The notes under the pieces were generated by a model. That model made no database searches and had not been told where the DNA came from. It saw only the letters and a program-made list of their open reading frames with translations. This document shows, in pieces, positions 5,698 through 12,015 of a stretch of 16,532 nt of DNA. Numbering within the stretch: the stretch's first letter is position 1; every line of letters begins with the position of its first letter. Position numbers and translations under genes: made by a program. Source of the DNA: UMGS1840 sp964537245 (GTDB lineage Bacteria; Bacillota; Clostridia; UMGS1840); assembly GCA_964537245.1 (NCBI GenBank), contig CAZHZL010000056.1:1-16532 (forward strand). Reading direction: 5' to 3'.

Positions 5698-5855
5698 GGA
5701 AGAGTAGCACAATGGCAGTGCATTGATATTCGAAAAGAAAAGTAAGAACAAAGACATTTTTGAATGCGAGCAGAATTTCAGAATGAATTTGCTTTCAGAA
5801 TCGAAAATGCATCTTTTGATGCAAATCAAATGGGAGTTCGATTCTCCCCTCTTCC
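5698..5855 (+). tRNA. tRNA with about 90 extra bases in the anticodon loop
   Basis: Acceptor GGAAGAG 5698-5704 pairs with CTCTTCC 5849-5855. U8 is present; the D stem is GCAC 5707-5710 with GTGC 5718-5721 around AATGGCA (A14, GG and A21 kept). The anticodon stem is TTGAT 5723-5727 with ATCAA 5825-5829. The T arm is GGGAG 5832-5836, TTCGATT, CTCCC 5844-5848. If the loop is ATTCGA plus A5824, the anticodon is UCG (Arg) and about 5734-5823 is an insert. The insert is AT-rich, has a GCATC-TTTT-GATGC hairpin and repeats TTTCAGAAT. The variable loop is only 2 bases (AT) and no CCA is encoded. Group I introns in bacterial tRNAs are over 200 bases, so this is not one. It may be a disrupted tRNA, a tRNA mimic, or spliced by an unknown route. 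Confidence 0.6.
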
Positions 5856-5897
5856 TTCACTCCATAAAACGTGCCGAAAGGCATTTAAAAAATAGTA

Positions 5898-5909
5898 GAA
5901 CATATGTTC
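5898..5909. promoter_or_regulatory. Second SOS (LexA) box
   Basis: GAACATATGTTC, the centre of a 14-base palindrome, 31 bases before ATG 5941. By position it should repress the gene at 5941 and perhaps the cluster behind it. No confident -35/-10 pair is seen around it. Confidence 0.7.
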
Positions 5910-5940
5910 TATTTTCTCACCTAACAAAGGAGGCTGGCTT

Positions 5941-6156
5941 ATGACACCTGAACTTGAAAGTTACATCAAAGAAAAGGAAGCTCTGCTTTACAAAGAGTTC
6001 TGTTTAAATCTCGACTTTTACGATTACGCCGAGTTTGTAAAATGCACGACGAAATCGTCTGTGGACAAAGCCGCCAGAAGAATAACAAAAAGAAAATTGG
6101 AAGCTGGGGAGTACGATATGAGGCGTTCTCTCCGCTCCCCTGATATTCCCGCATAA
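5941..6156 (+). CDS. Small hypothetical protein behind an SOS box, 71 aa
   Basis: ATG 5941 follows AAAGGAGG. The product is charged and helical: LESYIKEKEALLYKEF, then an aromatic segment (NLDFYDYAEF), and a strongly basic C-terminal third (AARRITKRKLEAGEYDMRRS). Tyrosine-rich acidic and basic halves suggest a nucleic-acid-binding or protein-partner role, but I recognise no family. It is the first gene after the second SOS box and the tRNA-like gene and heads the 5941-9730 cluster. It lacks the C-terminal tail found on many of its neighbours. Confidence 0.75.
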   Translation: MTPELESYIKEKEALLYKEFCLNLDFYDYAEFVKCTTKSSVDKAARRITKRKLEAGEYDMRRSLRSPDIPA

Positions 6157-6170
6157 CCGAGGTGATTAAC

Positions 6171-6407
6171 ATGTATAAAGCCAAAGTCGGTGACATCGTT
6201 GAAGGAAACACCCTTAATGGCTCAAACTACGGGCGTGGCGAAGTTATCGCAGTTGGCTATTTTCGTCATGAGGGTCACGGTGATCGCATGATGGCAAAAG
6301 TCAAATACGAAAGCGGAATTATTGCTTATCATTTCGCCGTTGGCAGTAAAGAAATCAAATTTATCGGGAGAAAAATTCCCGTAATAAATATAACGGATCT
6401 TATATAG
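6171..6407 (+). CDS. Predicted SH3-like barrel protein with C-terminal tail, 78 aa
   Basis: The start is ATG 6171, since GTG 6162 overlaps the RBS (GAGGTG). The sequence begins VGDIVEG and has the alternating strand pattern of small SH3/KOW-like barrels (GEVIAVGYF, MMAKVKYESGIIAYHFAV, EIKFIG). Several neighbours share the 'GD-V ... G-V' opening, so these are probably distant paralogues. The protein ends INITDLI, a variant of the tail shared with eleven other proteins here. The tail codons do not form an RBS: the next gene's GGGAGG lies after the stop codon. The molecular role is unknown. Confidence 0.7.
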   Translation: MYKAKVGDIVEGNTLNGSNYGRGEVIAVGYFRHEGHGDRMMAKVKYESGIIAYHFAVGSKEIKFIGRKIPVINITDLI

Positions 6408-6419
6408 GGAGGCGAAACA

Positions 6420-6707
6420 ATGGCGGGTTTCAAAGCACTTGAATTTACAAGTTGGCAAGAACGCCGCATCGACGAAGTCGAAAACGTGGTTTATGATTGT
6501 CTGCTTGTAATCACAGAGAAAAACGAAAATGAATTTCCCTGGGATATGAAATATATTGGCCCGGTCGCCGATATGATTTGCGATTTTCTTGTCAGCGAAG
6601 GAATTCCGGTTCGTTTTCCTGCGATTATTTACGAAACTCCTGACGATGACGGCCACATTTCTAATTGGCACAATGATTTCAGAGGTGATAGTAATGATTA
6701 CGATTGA
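6420..6707 (+). CDS. Hypothetical protein, 95 aa
   Basis: ATG 6420 follows GGGAGGCG. The N-terminal half is helical (WQERRIDEVENVVYDCLLVI), then EFPWDMKYIGPVADMICDFL and a strand-like segment (IPVRFPAIIYE), ending in an acidic, aromatic stretch (DFRGDSNDYD). No family is recognised. The last 14 bases overlap the start of the next gene (ATG 6694), suggesting translational coupling. Like the protein at 7208, it ends in an acidic-YD sequence rather than the EEFI-type tail. Confidence 0.75.
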   Translation: MAGFKALEFTSWQERRIDEVENVVYDCLLVITEKNENEFPWDMKYIGPVADMICDFLVSEGIPVRFPAIIYETPDDDGHISNWHNDFRGDSNDYD

Positions 6708-6975
6708 CCGTTTTTGTCATCTCAGGCCCGGCGATCGGCTGAAAGTTATCGATGATTTAAAGAGAACCAAAGACACCTTTTGCATGGGTTCGATGCTCGA
6801 CTTGAACGGCGAAATTGTAACTGTTGAATCACTTCCAGAGATAGAAGAAGGTTTGTTTCATGGGTTGCCTAGAATTCGCGTAAAGGAAGATATCGGTTCC
6901 TGGCAGTGGACTCCCCAATGCTTTGAATATATCATCGAACAAAGTTCCCCTATAGACTTGGAGGAATTCATATGA
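6694..6975 (+). CDS. Predicted SH3-like protein with LEEFI tail, 93 aa
   Basis: ATG 6694 follows AGAGGTG inside the end of the preceding gene; earlier in-frame starts lack an RBS. The opening LRPGDRLKVIDD, then GEIVTVESL and LPRIRVKEDIGSWQWTP, suits a small beta barrel. An aromatic strand (CFEYIIEQ) precedes the tail IDLEEFI. The tail codons (TTG GAG GAA TTC ATA TGA) also contain the RBS GGAGGA and the ATG of the next gene, so the two genes overlap by 4 bases. Confidence 0.75.
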   Translation: MITIDRFCHLRPGDRLKVIDDLKRTKDTFCMGSMLDLNGEIVTVESLPEIEEGLFHGLPRIRVKEDIGSWQWTPQCFEYIIEQSSPIDLEEFI

Positions 6976-7211
6976 CAAAACAAGAAGTCGAAAGCCTCCG
7001 AGTTGGCGACAGAGTTGATTATATAAGTAATGGTGAAAAGCGGTATTCCGGAATTGTTTCATCAACGCAAAAACCTGAACATCCAATCATCCGCTGGACG
7101 AGTCTCATTTCAGGCGATGTTCTTGAGATTGAACACAATGACTTAGCTTTTTATCCTGGATATGTACTCGTTTGTCAATATAAATCTGTAGATTTGGAGG
7201 AGTTTATATGA
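6972..7211 (+). CDS. Predicted SH3-like protein with LEEFI tail, 79 aa
   Basis: ATG 6972 overlaps the previous stop. The sequence LRVGDRVDYISN, YSGIVSSTQ, IIRWTSLISGDVLEIEHNDL, YPGYVLVCQY matches the strand order of small SH3/Tudor-like barrels and resembles the proteins at 6694, 7522 and 7779. The tail is VDLEEFI, encoded by TTG GAG GAG TTT ATA, and overlaps the RBS and ATG of the gene at 7208. Such barrels in other proteins bind nucleic acid or peptides; whether this one does is unknown. Confidence 0.75.
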   Translation: MTKQEVESLRVGDRVDYISNGEKRYSGIVSSTQKPEHPIIRWTSLISGDVLEIEHNDLAFYPGYVLVCQYKSVDLEEFI

Positions 7212-7498
7212 GTTGGCATAAGTATGTCGAAGAAGAAATGAGAAATATTCTTGATAAATATACACTTCAAGATGAAACTCAGCTTACGGCAGAACAAATA
7301 AAATACGAAGTTGATAGTTTTATAAGGAAAATCGATTGGTGTGTTCACCTGGCTTCTTATGATGCTATAAACGATGATCGTGCGTCTATCGTTATCTATC
7401 AGGAAACAATTAAGCATCTTAAGCTTCTTTATAAAGAAAACACCGGGGAAGAGCTGCTTACTAAAAAGTTTATTGTGTGGCCCGGCGAATATGATTAA
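7208..7498 (+). CDS. Hypothetical helical protein, 96 aa
   Basis: ATG 7208 overlaps the preceding TGA and uses the GGAGGA inside the upstream tail codons. The product is almost entirely helical (YVEEEMRNILDKY, EQIKYEVDSFIRKIDWCVHL, SIVIYQETIKHLKLLYKENT), ending FIVWPGEYD. It lacks the EEFI-type tail and the barrel pattern of its neighbours, so it is a different fold inserted among them. No family is recognised. Codons are AT-ending, as in the other small genes nearby. Confidence 0.75.
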   Translation: MSWHKYVEEEMRNILDKYTLQDETQLTAEQIKYEVDSFIRKIDWCVHLASYDAINDDRASIVIYQETIKHLKLLYKENTGEELLTKKFIVWPGEYD

Positions 7499-7521
7499 AT
7501 AAAACCCTAGGAGGAGTTTAT

Positions 7522-7764
7522 ATGAGACGCGATTTTGATCATCTTCATATCGGAGATAAAGTCGTTTATAAAGATGAACATAGCCAGTGCTCCGGAATCG
7601 TAGTTAAATTTCTTTCCAACGATGAAGTTAGCATTGATTTCTATGACGATTACAGCGAACATCACATTGGAGAAGTTTTCTACGACCTATCCACACTTAA
7701 CAATAATTACTGCTTTTCTTTAATTCGTAGGTGCGAGCCTGTTAATTTAGAAGAAATAATATAG
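7522..7764 (+). CDS. Predicted SH3-like protein with LEEII tail, 80 aa
   Basis: ATG 7522 is preceded by GGAGGAGTTTAT, the same junction string found inside upstream tail codons, but here it lies in intergenic DNA. The pattern LHIGDKVVYKDE, CSGIVVKFLSNDEVSIDFYDDY, IGEVFYDLS is that of the local barrel family. An aromatic strand (YCFSLIRR) precedes the tail VNLEEII. The tail codons (AAT TTA GAA GAA ATA ATA TAG) differ from those of the RBS-overlapping tails, and the next RBS lies after the stop. Confidence 0.75.
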   Translation: MRRDFDHLHIGDKVVYKDEHSQCSGIVVKFLSNDEVSIDFYDDYSEHHIGEVFYDLSTLNNNYCFSLIRRCEPVNLEEII

Positions 7765-7778
7765 GAGGCTACTTGATT

Positions 7779-8018
7779 ATGATTACCAAAGAGCAGTTTG
7801 ATAACCTGGAAGTTGGAAGTCGAATTCGTTCTTCCGGTAGGCGTTTTCCGTCCATAACAAACCGACTAGGTACCGTTATAAAAAAGACAGAGGATGGAAT
7901 TCGAGTTCGATGGGACGCCGTCGAGGGCGAATGGGCATATACAAATACATCTGAGGGTTATGCTTGTCTGAACTCTCCTTGCGAGTCTTTCTCTCTCGAC
8001 ATAAACGAAATCATCTAA
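7779..8018 (+). CDS. DUF4314-like small barrel with INEII tail, 79 aa
   Basis: ATG 7779 is chosen because GGAGG lies 12 bases upstream; TTG 7773 is too close. The first residues (MITKEQFDNLEVGSRIR), then RLGTVIKKTEDGIRVRWDAV, follow the arrangement I know from DUF4314-type proteins (a 'VG-R-' opening, then 'GTV' and 'RWD'). The C-terminus reads LDINEII, a tail variant with codons (GAC ATA AAC GAA ATC ATC TAA) quite unlike the others and no RBS in it. That argues for selection on the peptide. Confidence 0.75.
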   Translation: MITKEQFDNLEVGSRIRSSGRRFPSITNRLGTVIKKTEDGIRVRWDAVEGEWAYTNTSEGYACLNSPCESFSLDINEII

Positions 8019-8034
8019 GAAAGGAAAATGAAGA

Positions 8035-8337
8035 ATGATCGCTGAAGCTCAGTTCTATTCGCTTAAAACTGGAGATCACGTTTATGATAGCCAACTAAAG
8101 CAGATGAGCGTGATTGAATCCCCTGCGAAAGAAAGAGGTGCTATCTGTACAGCTCGCCCGCTCGGTAATCTTTCTGACGAATGCTGGCAAATAATGCCTA
8201 ACTTAGACGATCAAGAATTGCCCTGCGTAAGCTGGGGTATTCTTGTAACCCGTTACACAATTGAATATACCTTCGATGATGAAATTCGTGACTGTCTTAC
8301 CGTAGTCAAGAAAAAAATAAAAGTGAAAGGAAAATGA
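8035..8337 (+). CDS. Predicted barrel-like protein without tail, 100 aa
   Basis: ATG 8035 follows AAAGGAAAATGAAG. The start (MIAEAQFYSLKTGDHVYDSQ) resembles the opening of the protein at 7779 (MITKEQFDNLEVGSRI), so the two are probably related, and a strand-rich middle follows. Where the others have the tail, this one has an acidic strand (YTIEYTFDDEIRDC) and then a basic end (VVKKKIKVKGK). It may have lost or replaced the tail. The stop overlaps a possible ATG at 8334. Confidence 0.7.
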   Translation: MIAEAQFYSLKTGDHVYDSQLKQMSVIESPAKERGAICTARPLGNLSDECWQIMPNLDDQELPCVSWGILVTRYTIEYTFDDEIRDCLTVVKKKIKVKGK

Positions 8338-8339
8338 AA

Positions 8340-8759
8340 ATGGAATCAAAAATCAATCTCCGCATTCTCCGCGAAGGCAAACCCGCCGTTTGCGAATCAA
8401 TCGAAAGAGGGACTATGACCTTTGGTTCTCTTTTTGAAAAATATCCCTTCCCTGCTATTACCGATGAGAAGATGAAACGTTCAAGAACGATGAAAACTGC
8501 AGCGTTTCCTGTTCTCTTCGTTAATGAGCACACCTTCATCGGAACTCCCGAGGTTGACCGCTTTATCGTGGCAAATCGCCCGGTAGAGGAATTCATATCA
8601 GGCCCCTCTTTGGTGGTGCAGATGCGTTACAGAGTCCCTATCATCGAACGCCCTGCTTTCTATGGAAGACCCGAGGTTGAGGAGGAAAACCCTTATGACT
8701 ACATAAGTCTCTCCGCTGACCTTGGAGTGCCGGAAAGTTATTGGGATGCTTTTGGCTAA
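8340..8759 (+). CDS. Hypothetical protein, 139 aa
   Basis: ATG 8340 is preferred over ATG 8334 because AAAGGA at 8326-8331 is properly spaced only for the former. The protein is mixed alpha/beta: KINLRILREGKPAVCESIE, then GTMTFGSLFEKYPFPAI, FPVLFVNEHTFIGTPEVDRF and a proline-rich part (RVPIIERPAFYGRPEVEEE). No membrane segment, no family recognised. An internal PVEEFIS (near residue 83) resembles the tail motif but is not at the C-terminus, and the DNA there (GTAGAGGAATTCATATC) resembles the junction sequence without a start or stop. Confidence 0.75.
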   Translation: MESKINLRILREGKPAVCESIERGTMTFGSLFEKYPFPAITDEKMKRSRTMKTAAFPVLFVNEHTFIGTPEVDRFIVANRPVEEFISGPSLVVQMRYRVPIIERPAFYGRPEVEEENPYDYISLSADLGVPESYWDAFG

Positions 8760-8844
8760 AGAGTCAATTTGTTTATCACAAAAGATCAGCTTTTCTCTTT
8801 TCAAAAAATAAAATAAATTTCAACTTTAGAAAGGAGTTCGTAGT

Positions 8845-8967
8845 ATGTACGGAGATTTCAGTTACAACGTTTATGAAAACGGACGCATAATGCAGTTCGT
8901 TTCCGATGAGGAACATTACGAATTCCTCGATGACCAAAAAGAAGAGGAGGAGATGCTCGATACATAA
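8845..8967 (+). CDS. Tiny acidic protein, 40 aa
   Basis: ATG 8845 has a strong RBS (AGAAAGGAG) 10 bases upstream and stops at TAA 8965. The sequence MYGDFSYNVYENGRIMQF forms a probable beta hairpin, followed by a very acidic helix (SDEEHYEFLDDQKEEEEMLD). It is preceded by 85 bases and followed by 70 bases without genes, so the RBS marks it as an independent gene. Small acidic phage proteins often act by binding a host protein, but there is no specific evidence here. Confidence 0.6.
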   Translation: MYGDFSYNVYENGRIMQFVSDEEHYEFLDDQKEEEEMLDT

Positions 8968-9037
8968 CAGAGTTTGGTGTGCCAGAGTTAGAAAACTCAA
9001 ATTCTTTGTTTTTTCGAAGCAAAGAAGGTGATTTCAA

Positions 9038-9388
9038 GTGATATCAAAGGAAGATTTTATCCGCGACATAACCAGTTATGGACATGAATCGCGTTTGAAA
9101 TTTATGACGCTTGAACAAATCCGTTCTCTTCGCCAAACAGAAGAACACGGTATGTGCGTTTTAGTAACGAGAGACTTTCCTGAAATTGCATTGTTCGGTA
9201 GCATGAATATAAATACCGGTTATGGATGTGCAAATATGCTTCTGTTTAACCCTCAATACTCAAAGCATAGCACTTATTTTACGAGCGGCGGTATCCGTAG
9301 TGTTTACGGTGACGAGGATTGGAATGACCTGGAGTATTATATTATTCCTTCCGCTGAAGAACCCTTAAATATAGAGGAGTTGATATAA
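9038..9388 (+). CDS. Hypothetical protein with IEELI tail, 116 aa, GTG start
   Basis: GTG 9038 is the start, 8 bases after AAGAAGGTG; no ATG fits. The protein is a paralogue of the next gene: both begin MIS-(K/R)-(E/Q)-DFI, carry a helix, then 'MCV' strands, and end with an aromatic strand (YYIIPSAEE here, FHYFIIPTDE there) before the tail. The tail is LNIEELI. A 7-bp hairpin (TTCTTTG 9002-9008 with CAAAGAA 9020-9026) overlaps the RBS and may reduce translation. The function is unknown. Confidence 0.75.
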   Translation: MISKEDFIRDITSYGHESRLKFMTLEQIRSLRQTEEHGMCVLVTRDFPEIALFGSMNINTGYGCANMLLFNPQYSKHSTYFTSGGIRSVYGDEDWNDLEYYIIPSAEEPLNIEELI

Positions 9389-9730
9389 ATGATATCACGA
9401 CAGGATTTCATCAATGAAGTCGAAGCTTCTGGATTTCATACCGTGACTATGTCAATAAAACAAATTGAGAGATTATTTCAAGCAAGAAATGTCGATATGT
9501 GCGTGTGGCGACCAGAAGACTCTTCTCTTGAGCACAAGCTATTAAAAGTGTTAGAAATTTCTTACTATGTTCTAGATGATACTGATGAATTTGTATTTTG
9601 TCGTAGCAAAGATTGTAAGTTTTTGCAACATTATGACGAGTTTTCTTGGCTTTTCGAGCATGGATATAGCTTTCATTACTTTATCATCCCTACTGATGAG
9701 CTTCCGTTGGATCTCGAAGAAATCATTTAA
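9389..9730 (+). CDS. Paralogue of the 9038 protein with LEEII tail, 113 aa
   Basis: ATG 9389 directly follows the stop of its paralogue and uses AGAGGAG within that gene's tail codons. Shared features are the MISRQDFI opening, a helix (IKQIERLFQARN), an 'MCVW' strand and a final aromatic strand (FHYFIIPTDELP), then the tail LDLEEII with codons GAT CTC GAA GAA ATC ATT TAA, which contain no RBS. Similarity between the two is moderate, so the duplication is old. No signal peptide or family is recognised. Confidence 0.75.
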   Translation: MISRQDFINEVEASGFHTVTMSIKQIERLFQARNVDMCVWRPEDSSLEHKLLKVLEISYYVLDDTDEFVFCRSKDCKFLQHYDEFSWLFEHGYSFHYFIIPTDELPLDLEEII

Positions 9731-9806
9731 CTAAGGCATTAATTTTGGGAAACCAAATTAAGCAATATATTAAAAAAATATTTTTATGAAAGGAGATTTT
9801 TGCATT

Positions 9807-10196
9807 ATGGCAGGAATCAAAGTCGCTGGCAACGTTTATGTTGTCGAATCCAAATACACCAGAAAGGAAATCGAGCTCGTCGAGAAGCACCGTCCCAACC
9901 TTCTCAAACTCTACGACGAAAAAGGCGAAAACGCCATCTTCGCTGTAGGCTACGGTGAAGCTGGACAGGTTCGCCCCTTCTGTGTTCAGTTCAACGCAGA
10001 AACCAAAACCGACAAACCGGTTGCATGTGTAACTATGCCTCTCCCCAAAGGCGAAGGCGACGCAAAAACCCTTGTTGTCGACGCCGTCGGTGTTGCAATT
10101 CTTCGCCTCAATGAGGTAGAAGAGAACATCGCTGCTGCTCTCGAAGCAATCAAGGCTGAGAAAGCAGCAATCGCTGAAGCTGTAGAAGTCCTCTGA
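9807..10196 (+). CDS. First gene of the ubiquitin-like cluster, unknown function, 129 aa
   Basis: ATG 9807 is preferred (AAAGGAG upstream at 9789-9795); the frame's earlier ATG 9786 sits inside the RBS. The N-terminal 75 residues are mixed alpha/beta (KVAGNVYVVESKYTRKEIEL, AIFAVGYGEAGQVRPFCVQF). Residues about 90-129 are a long alanine/glutamate-rich helix likely to form a coiled coil (NEVEENIAAALEAIKAEKA). Codons are strongly C-ending, as in the Ub-like gene, suggesting high expression. In plasmid PRTRC cassettes a small protein (E) also precedes the Ub-like gene, but I see no clear sequence match. A 9-bp hairpin follows the gene. Confidence 0.8.
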   Translation: MAGIKVAGNVYVVESKYTRKEIELVEKHRPNLLKLYDEKGENAIFAVGYGEAGQVRPFCVQFNAETKTDKPVACVTMPLPKGEGDAKTLVVDAVGVAILRLNEVEENIAAALEAIKAEKAAIAEAVEVL

Positions 10197-10212
10197 TTCA
10201 CAGCAACATAAA

Positions 10213-10238
10213 GGGAGAGGAATTAAAACTCCTCTCCC
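10213..10238 (+). terminator. Hairpin between 9807 gene and Ub-like gene
   Basis: Perfect 9-bp stem GGGAGAGGA / TCCTCTCCC around an 8-base A-rich loop. The following TACTCTTT is a poor T tract, so partial termination or 3' end stabilisation is more likely than full termination. Confidence 0.5.
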
Positions 10239-10301
10239 TACTCTTTCCAAAATCAATTTTCAAAAATAAACAAATTTGTAAAATAAAAGGAGAATTTATT
10301 T

Positions 10302-10523
10302 ATGGTTCAGGTTTACTACTCTATCGAATCTACTTGCAAATCCGAAATCATTTCCGGTACCACCACCCTCAAACAGTTCTGTGAAGAACACGGTATTTCC
10401 ACCTCCAGACAGCTCACCATCGGCGGTGAAATTGTCACCGATGTAAACAAACCTCTCAGCACCTTTGCTGACAGCAGCAACGTTGTTGACATCGTCGTTT
10501 CCGCAAAAATGCAGAACGCATAA
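10302..10523 (+). CDS. Ubiquitin-like beta-grasp protein, 73 aa
   Basis: ATG 10302 follows AAAGGAG. Length and strand order fit a ubiquitin fold: a first strand pair (VQVYYSIE, SEIISG), a helix (TLKQFCEEHGI), then QLTIGGEIVT and a final strand (VVDIVVSAKM). It sits directly before E2-like and JAMM genes, the usual place for the modifier in bacterial Ub-like operons. The end, SAKMQNA, lacks the Gly-Gly of ubiquitin, so it must be processed differently, be conjugated through another residue, or act non-covalently. The JAMM peptidase cannot expose a di-glycine here because none exists. Codons are C-ending and the gene looks highly expressed. Confidence 0.65.
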   Translation: MVQVYYSIESTCKSEIISGTTTLKQFCEEHGISTSRQLTIGGEIVTDVNKPLSTFADSSNVVDIVVSAKMQNA

Positions 10524-10540
10524 TCAAAACCGTCCAAAAG

Positions 10541-10562
10541 CGAGGGCGGGCAACCGCCCTCG
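10541..10562 (+). other. GNRA-capped hairpin between Ub-like and E2-like genes
   Basis: Perfect 9-bp stem CGAGGGCGG / CCGCCCTCG with a GCAA loop, no T tract. It may stabilise the upstream mRNA so that the modifier is made in excess over the enzymes. Confidence 0.6.
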
Positions 10563-10592
10563 TAAACTTTACATTCAAAGGAGCGAAACAAA

Positions 10593-12015
10593 ATGGATGA
10601 AAAATATCCTGTAAGTACACTTTCCACTCATATAGAGATTGGTGAAAAAGCTCTTGCTGAATGCTATCCTCAGATAGTTGAGCACAACACCGATCAGACA
10701 AGACATGAAGTTCCCCGCATCATTTTCCGTGCTTGTCTCCCTCCCAGACTTAAAGACGGGGAAATCTTCAACTTTGTAGTCACCGACTATTCCGGGCTTA
10801 CAGTCGATGATGCAAAAGTTCGCCTCGACGCGACTGAATTCATGCCCGGAAGTTTGAACTACGTTTACGTAGGCAAATACAAAACTTTGAAAACTCCGGT
10901 CAAAACCATTCTCACCAGAAACGGTTTCGCACCTAATGATATAGTAAATACCTTTTTTGAAGGACGCATCGAAAGACAGGAGTACAAAGACGATGGCGAT
11001 TTCATGCAGATTTTCTTCAACGAAGAAAAGAAAATCGCAATTATAGTTGGTTCTGTAACAAGCGATTATTTCTGGAACTGCTGTGCGGCACTTTGTCCCA
11101 GAATTATTCCTTGGTATTTCGGTGTGAAGAGCGACTTCTCTCATACTGGCGGTGAGCACCCGTTCAGCGAAGAAGAACGTGCTCTTGCAAGATCTGTTGA
11201 CATTGGCGATGAAGCTTTCACTGCCGCTGCAACAAAAATTTACGAAAAAACCGATGTTGCTGAAAGAGTACAGGCGGTTAAATTCAAAAATGCTTTCAAG
11301 GGCGTAAGAGGCACTCTCCTCAGACAGTGTATCCGCAACCTTGACAGCTATAACAGCGAATACAGAAGAATTGCAAACAGTCTTTCCGAATACACCCAGA
11401 AAATCAGAGACGAATACATCCGCAAACAGTCCCTCGAGGTTGAAGACGAAGACGATGGCTCCTCTCTTATGAGGATTTTCGTCGGCAGACCATCCGTTGC
11501 AATTCGCAATTGGCAGGGTAACGATTTGATTTTTACTGCTGGCGCAAACCNNNNNNNNNNACGAGGGCCTCAACGACCATTCCATAACTTTCGATGATGC
11601 GAAAGCGCTTATGACCTCCGTGTTTATCGAACGCGATATCAAAATTCCCGTTTATTCCAATTTCCAGCTTTCTCTTGAACACGCAAAAATTACTGTTCTT
11701 GGTACGCATCATGAAACCACTGCAACTCCCGCTCCGAAATTCATAGGATATGCACCTCAGCCGCATCATTATTATTATGAATGTTTCGGCACCAACGACC
11801 AGGTAACAAATGATTGTCTGTGTAAAGGTGATTATGCTGGCGCAGTTTCTCAGGCAATCGGCTCCGTTCCCTATCTTGTCTTCTCCGATTATTGTGTTGT
11901 TAAAAGATATTCGGAAAAACAGCTTTGGAATAAAGCAGTAACCCCCTATCTCCTTCCTGACGGAAGAAAAGTAAACTATGTTGATGCCATTAAATGGATT
12001 AAGGAGGAATCTTAA
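10593..12015 (+). CDS. E2-like Ub-conjugating protein, interrupted by an assembly gap
   Basis: ATG 10593 follows AAAGGAG. About 319 residues are readable before ten N (11551-11560). From 11563 the frame continues (EGLNDHSITFDDAKALM...) to TAA 12013-12015. The frames agree only if the real gap is a multiple of 3, so ten N is a placeholder and this is one gene. The N-terminal region is a large alpha/beta domain of unknown type with an acidic linker (LEVEDEDDGSS). The C-terminal domain contains PHHYYYECFG (11761-11790). A P-H...C-x-G arrangement is seen in bacterial E2-like proteins, making Cys at 11782 the candidate thioester residue. That assignment rests mainly on motif and context. The stop overlaps the JAMM start. 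Confidence 0.65.
11551..11560. other. Assembly gap (ten N)
   Basis: A run of ten N inside the E2-like gene. Flanking frames require a true length divisible by 3, so the stated size is not exact. Confidence 0.95.

Noticed and set aside
5734..5823. Group I intron in the tRNA
   Set aside because: At about 90 bases it is too short for the conserved core and no P7/P3 core elements were seen.
9740..9790. Promoter before the 9807 gene (TTGGGA with TATTAA)
   Set aside because: Both boxes deviate from consensus in an AT-rich stretch; not supportable without transcription data.
9986..11642. Minus-strand frames opposite the Ub-like and E2-like genes
   Set aside because: Shadows of C-ending codon usage on the + strand; the 10575-11642 frame runs through the N gap and has no RBS.
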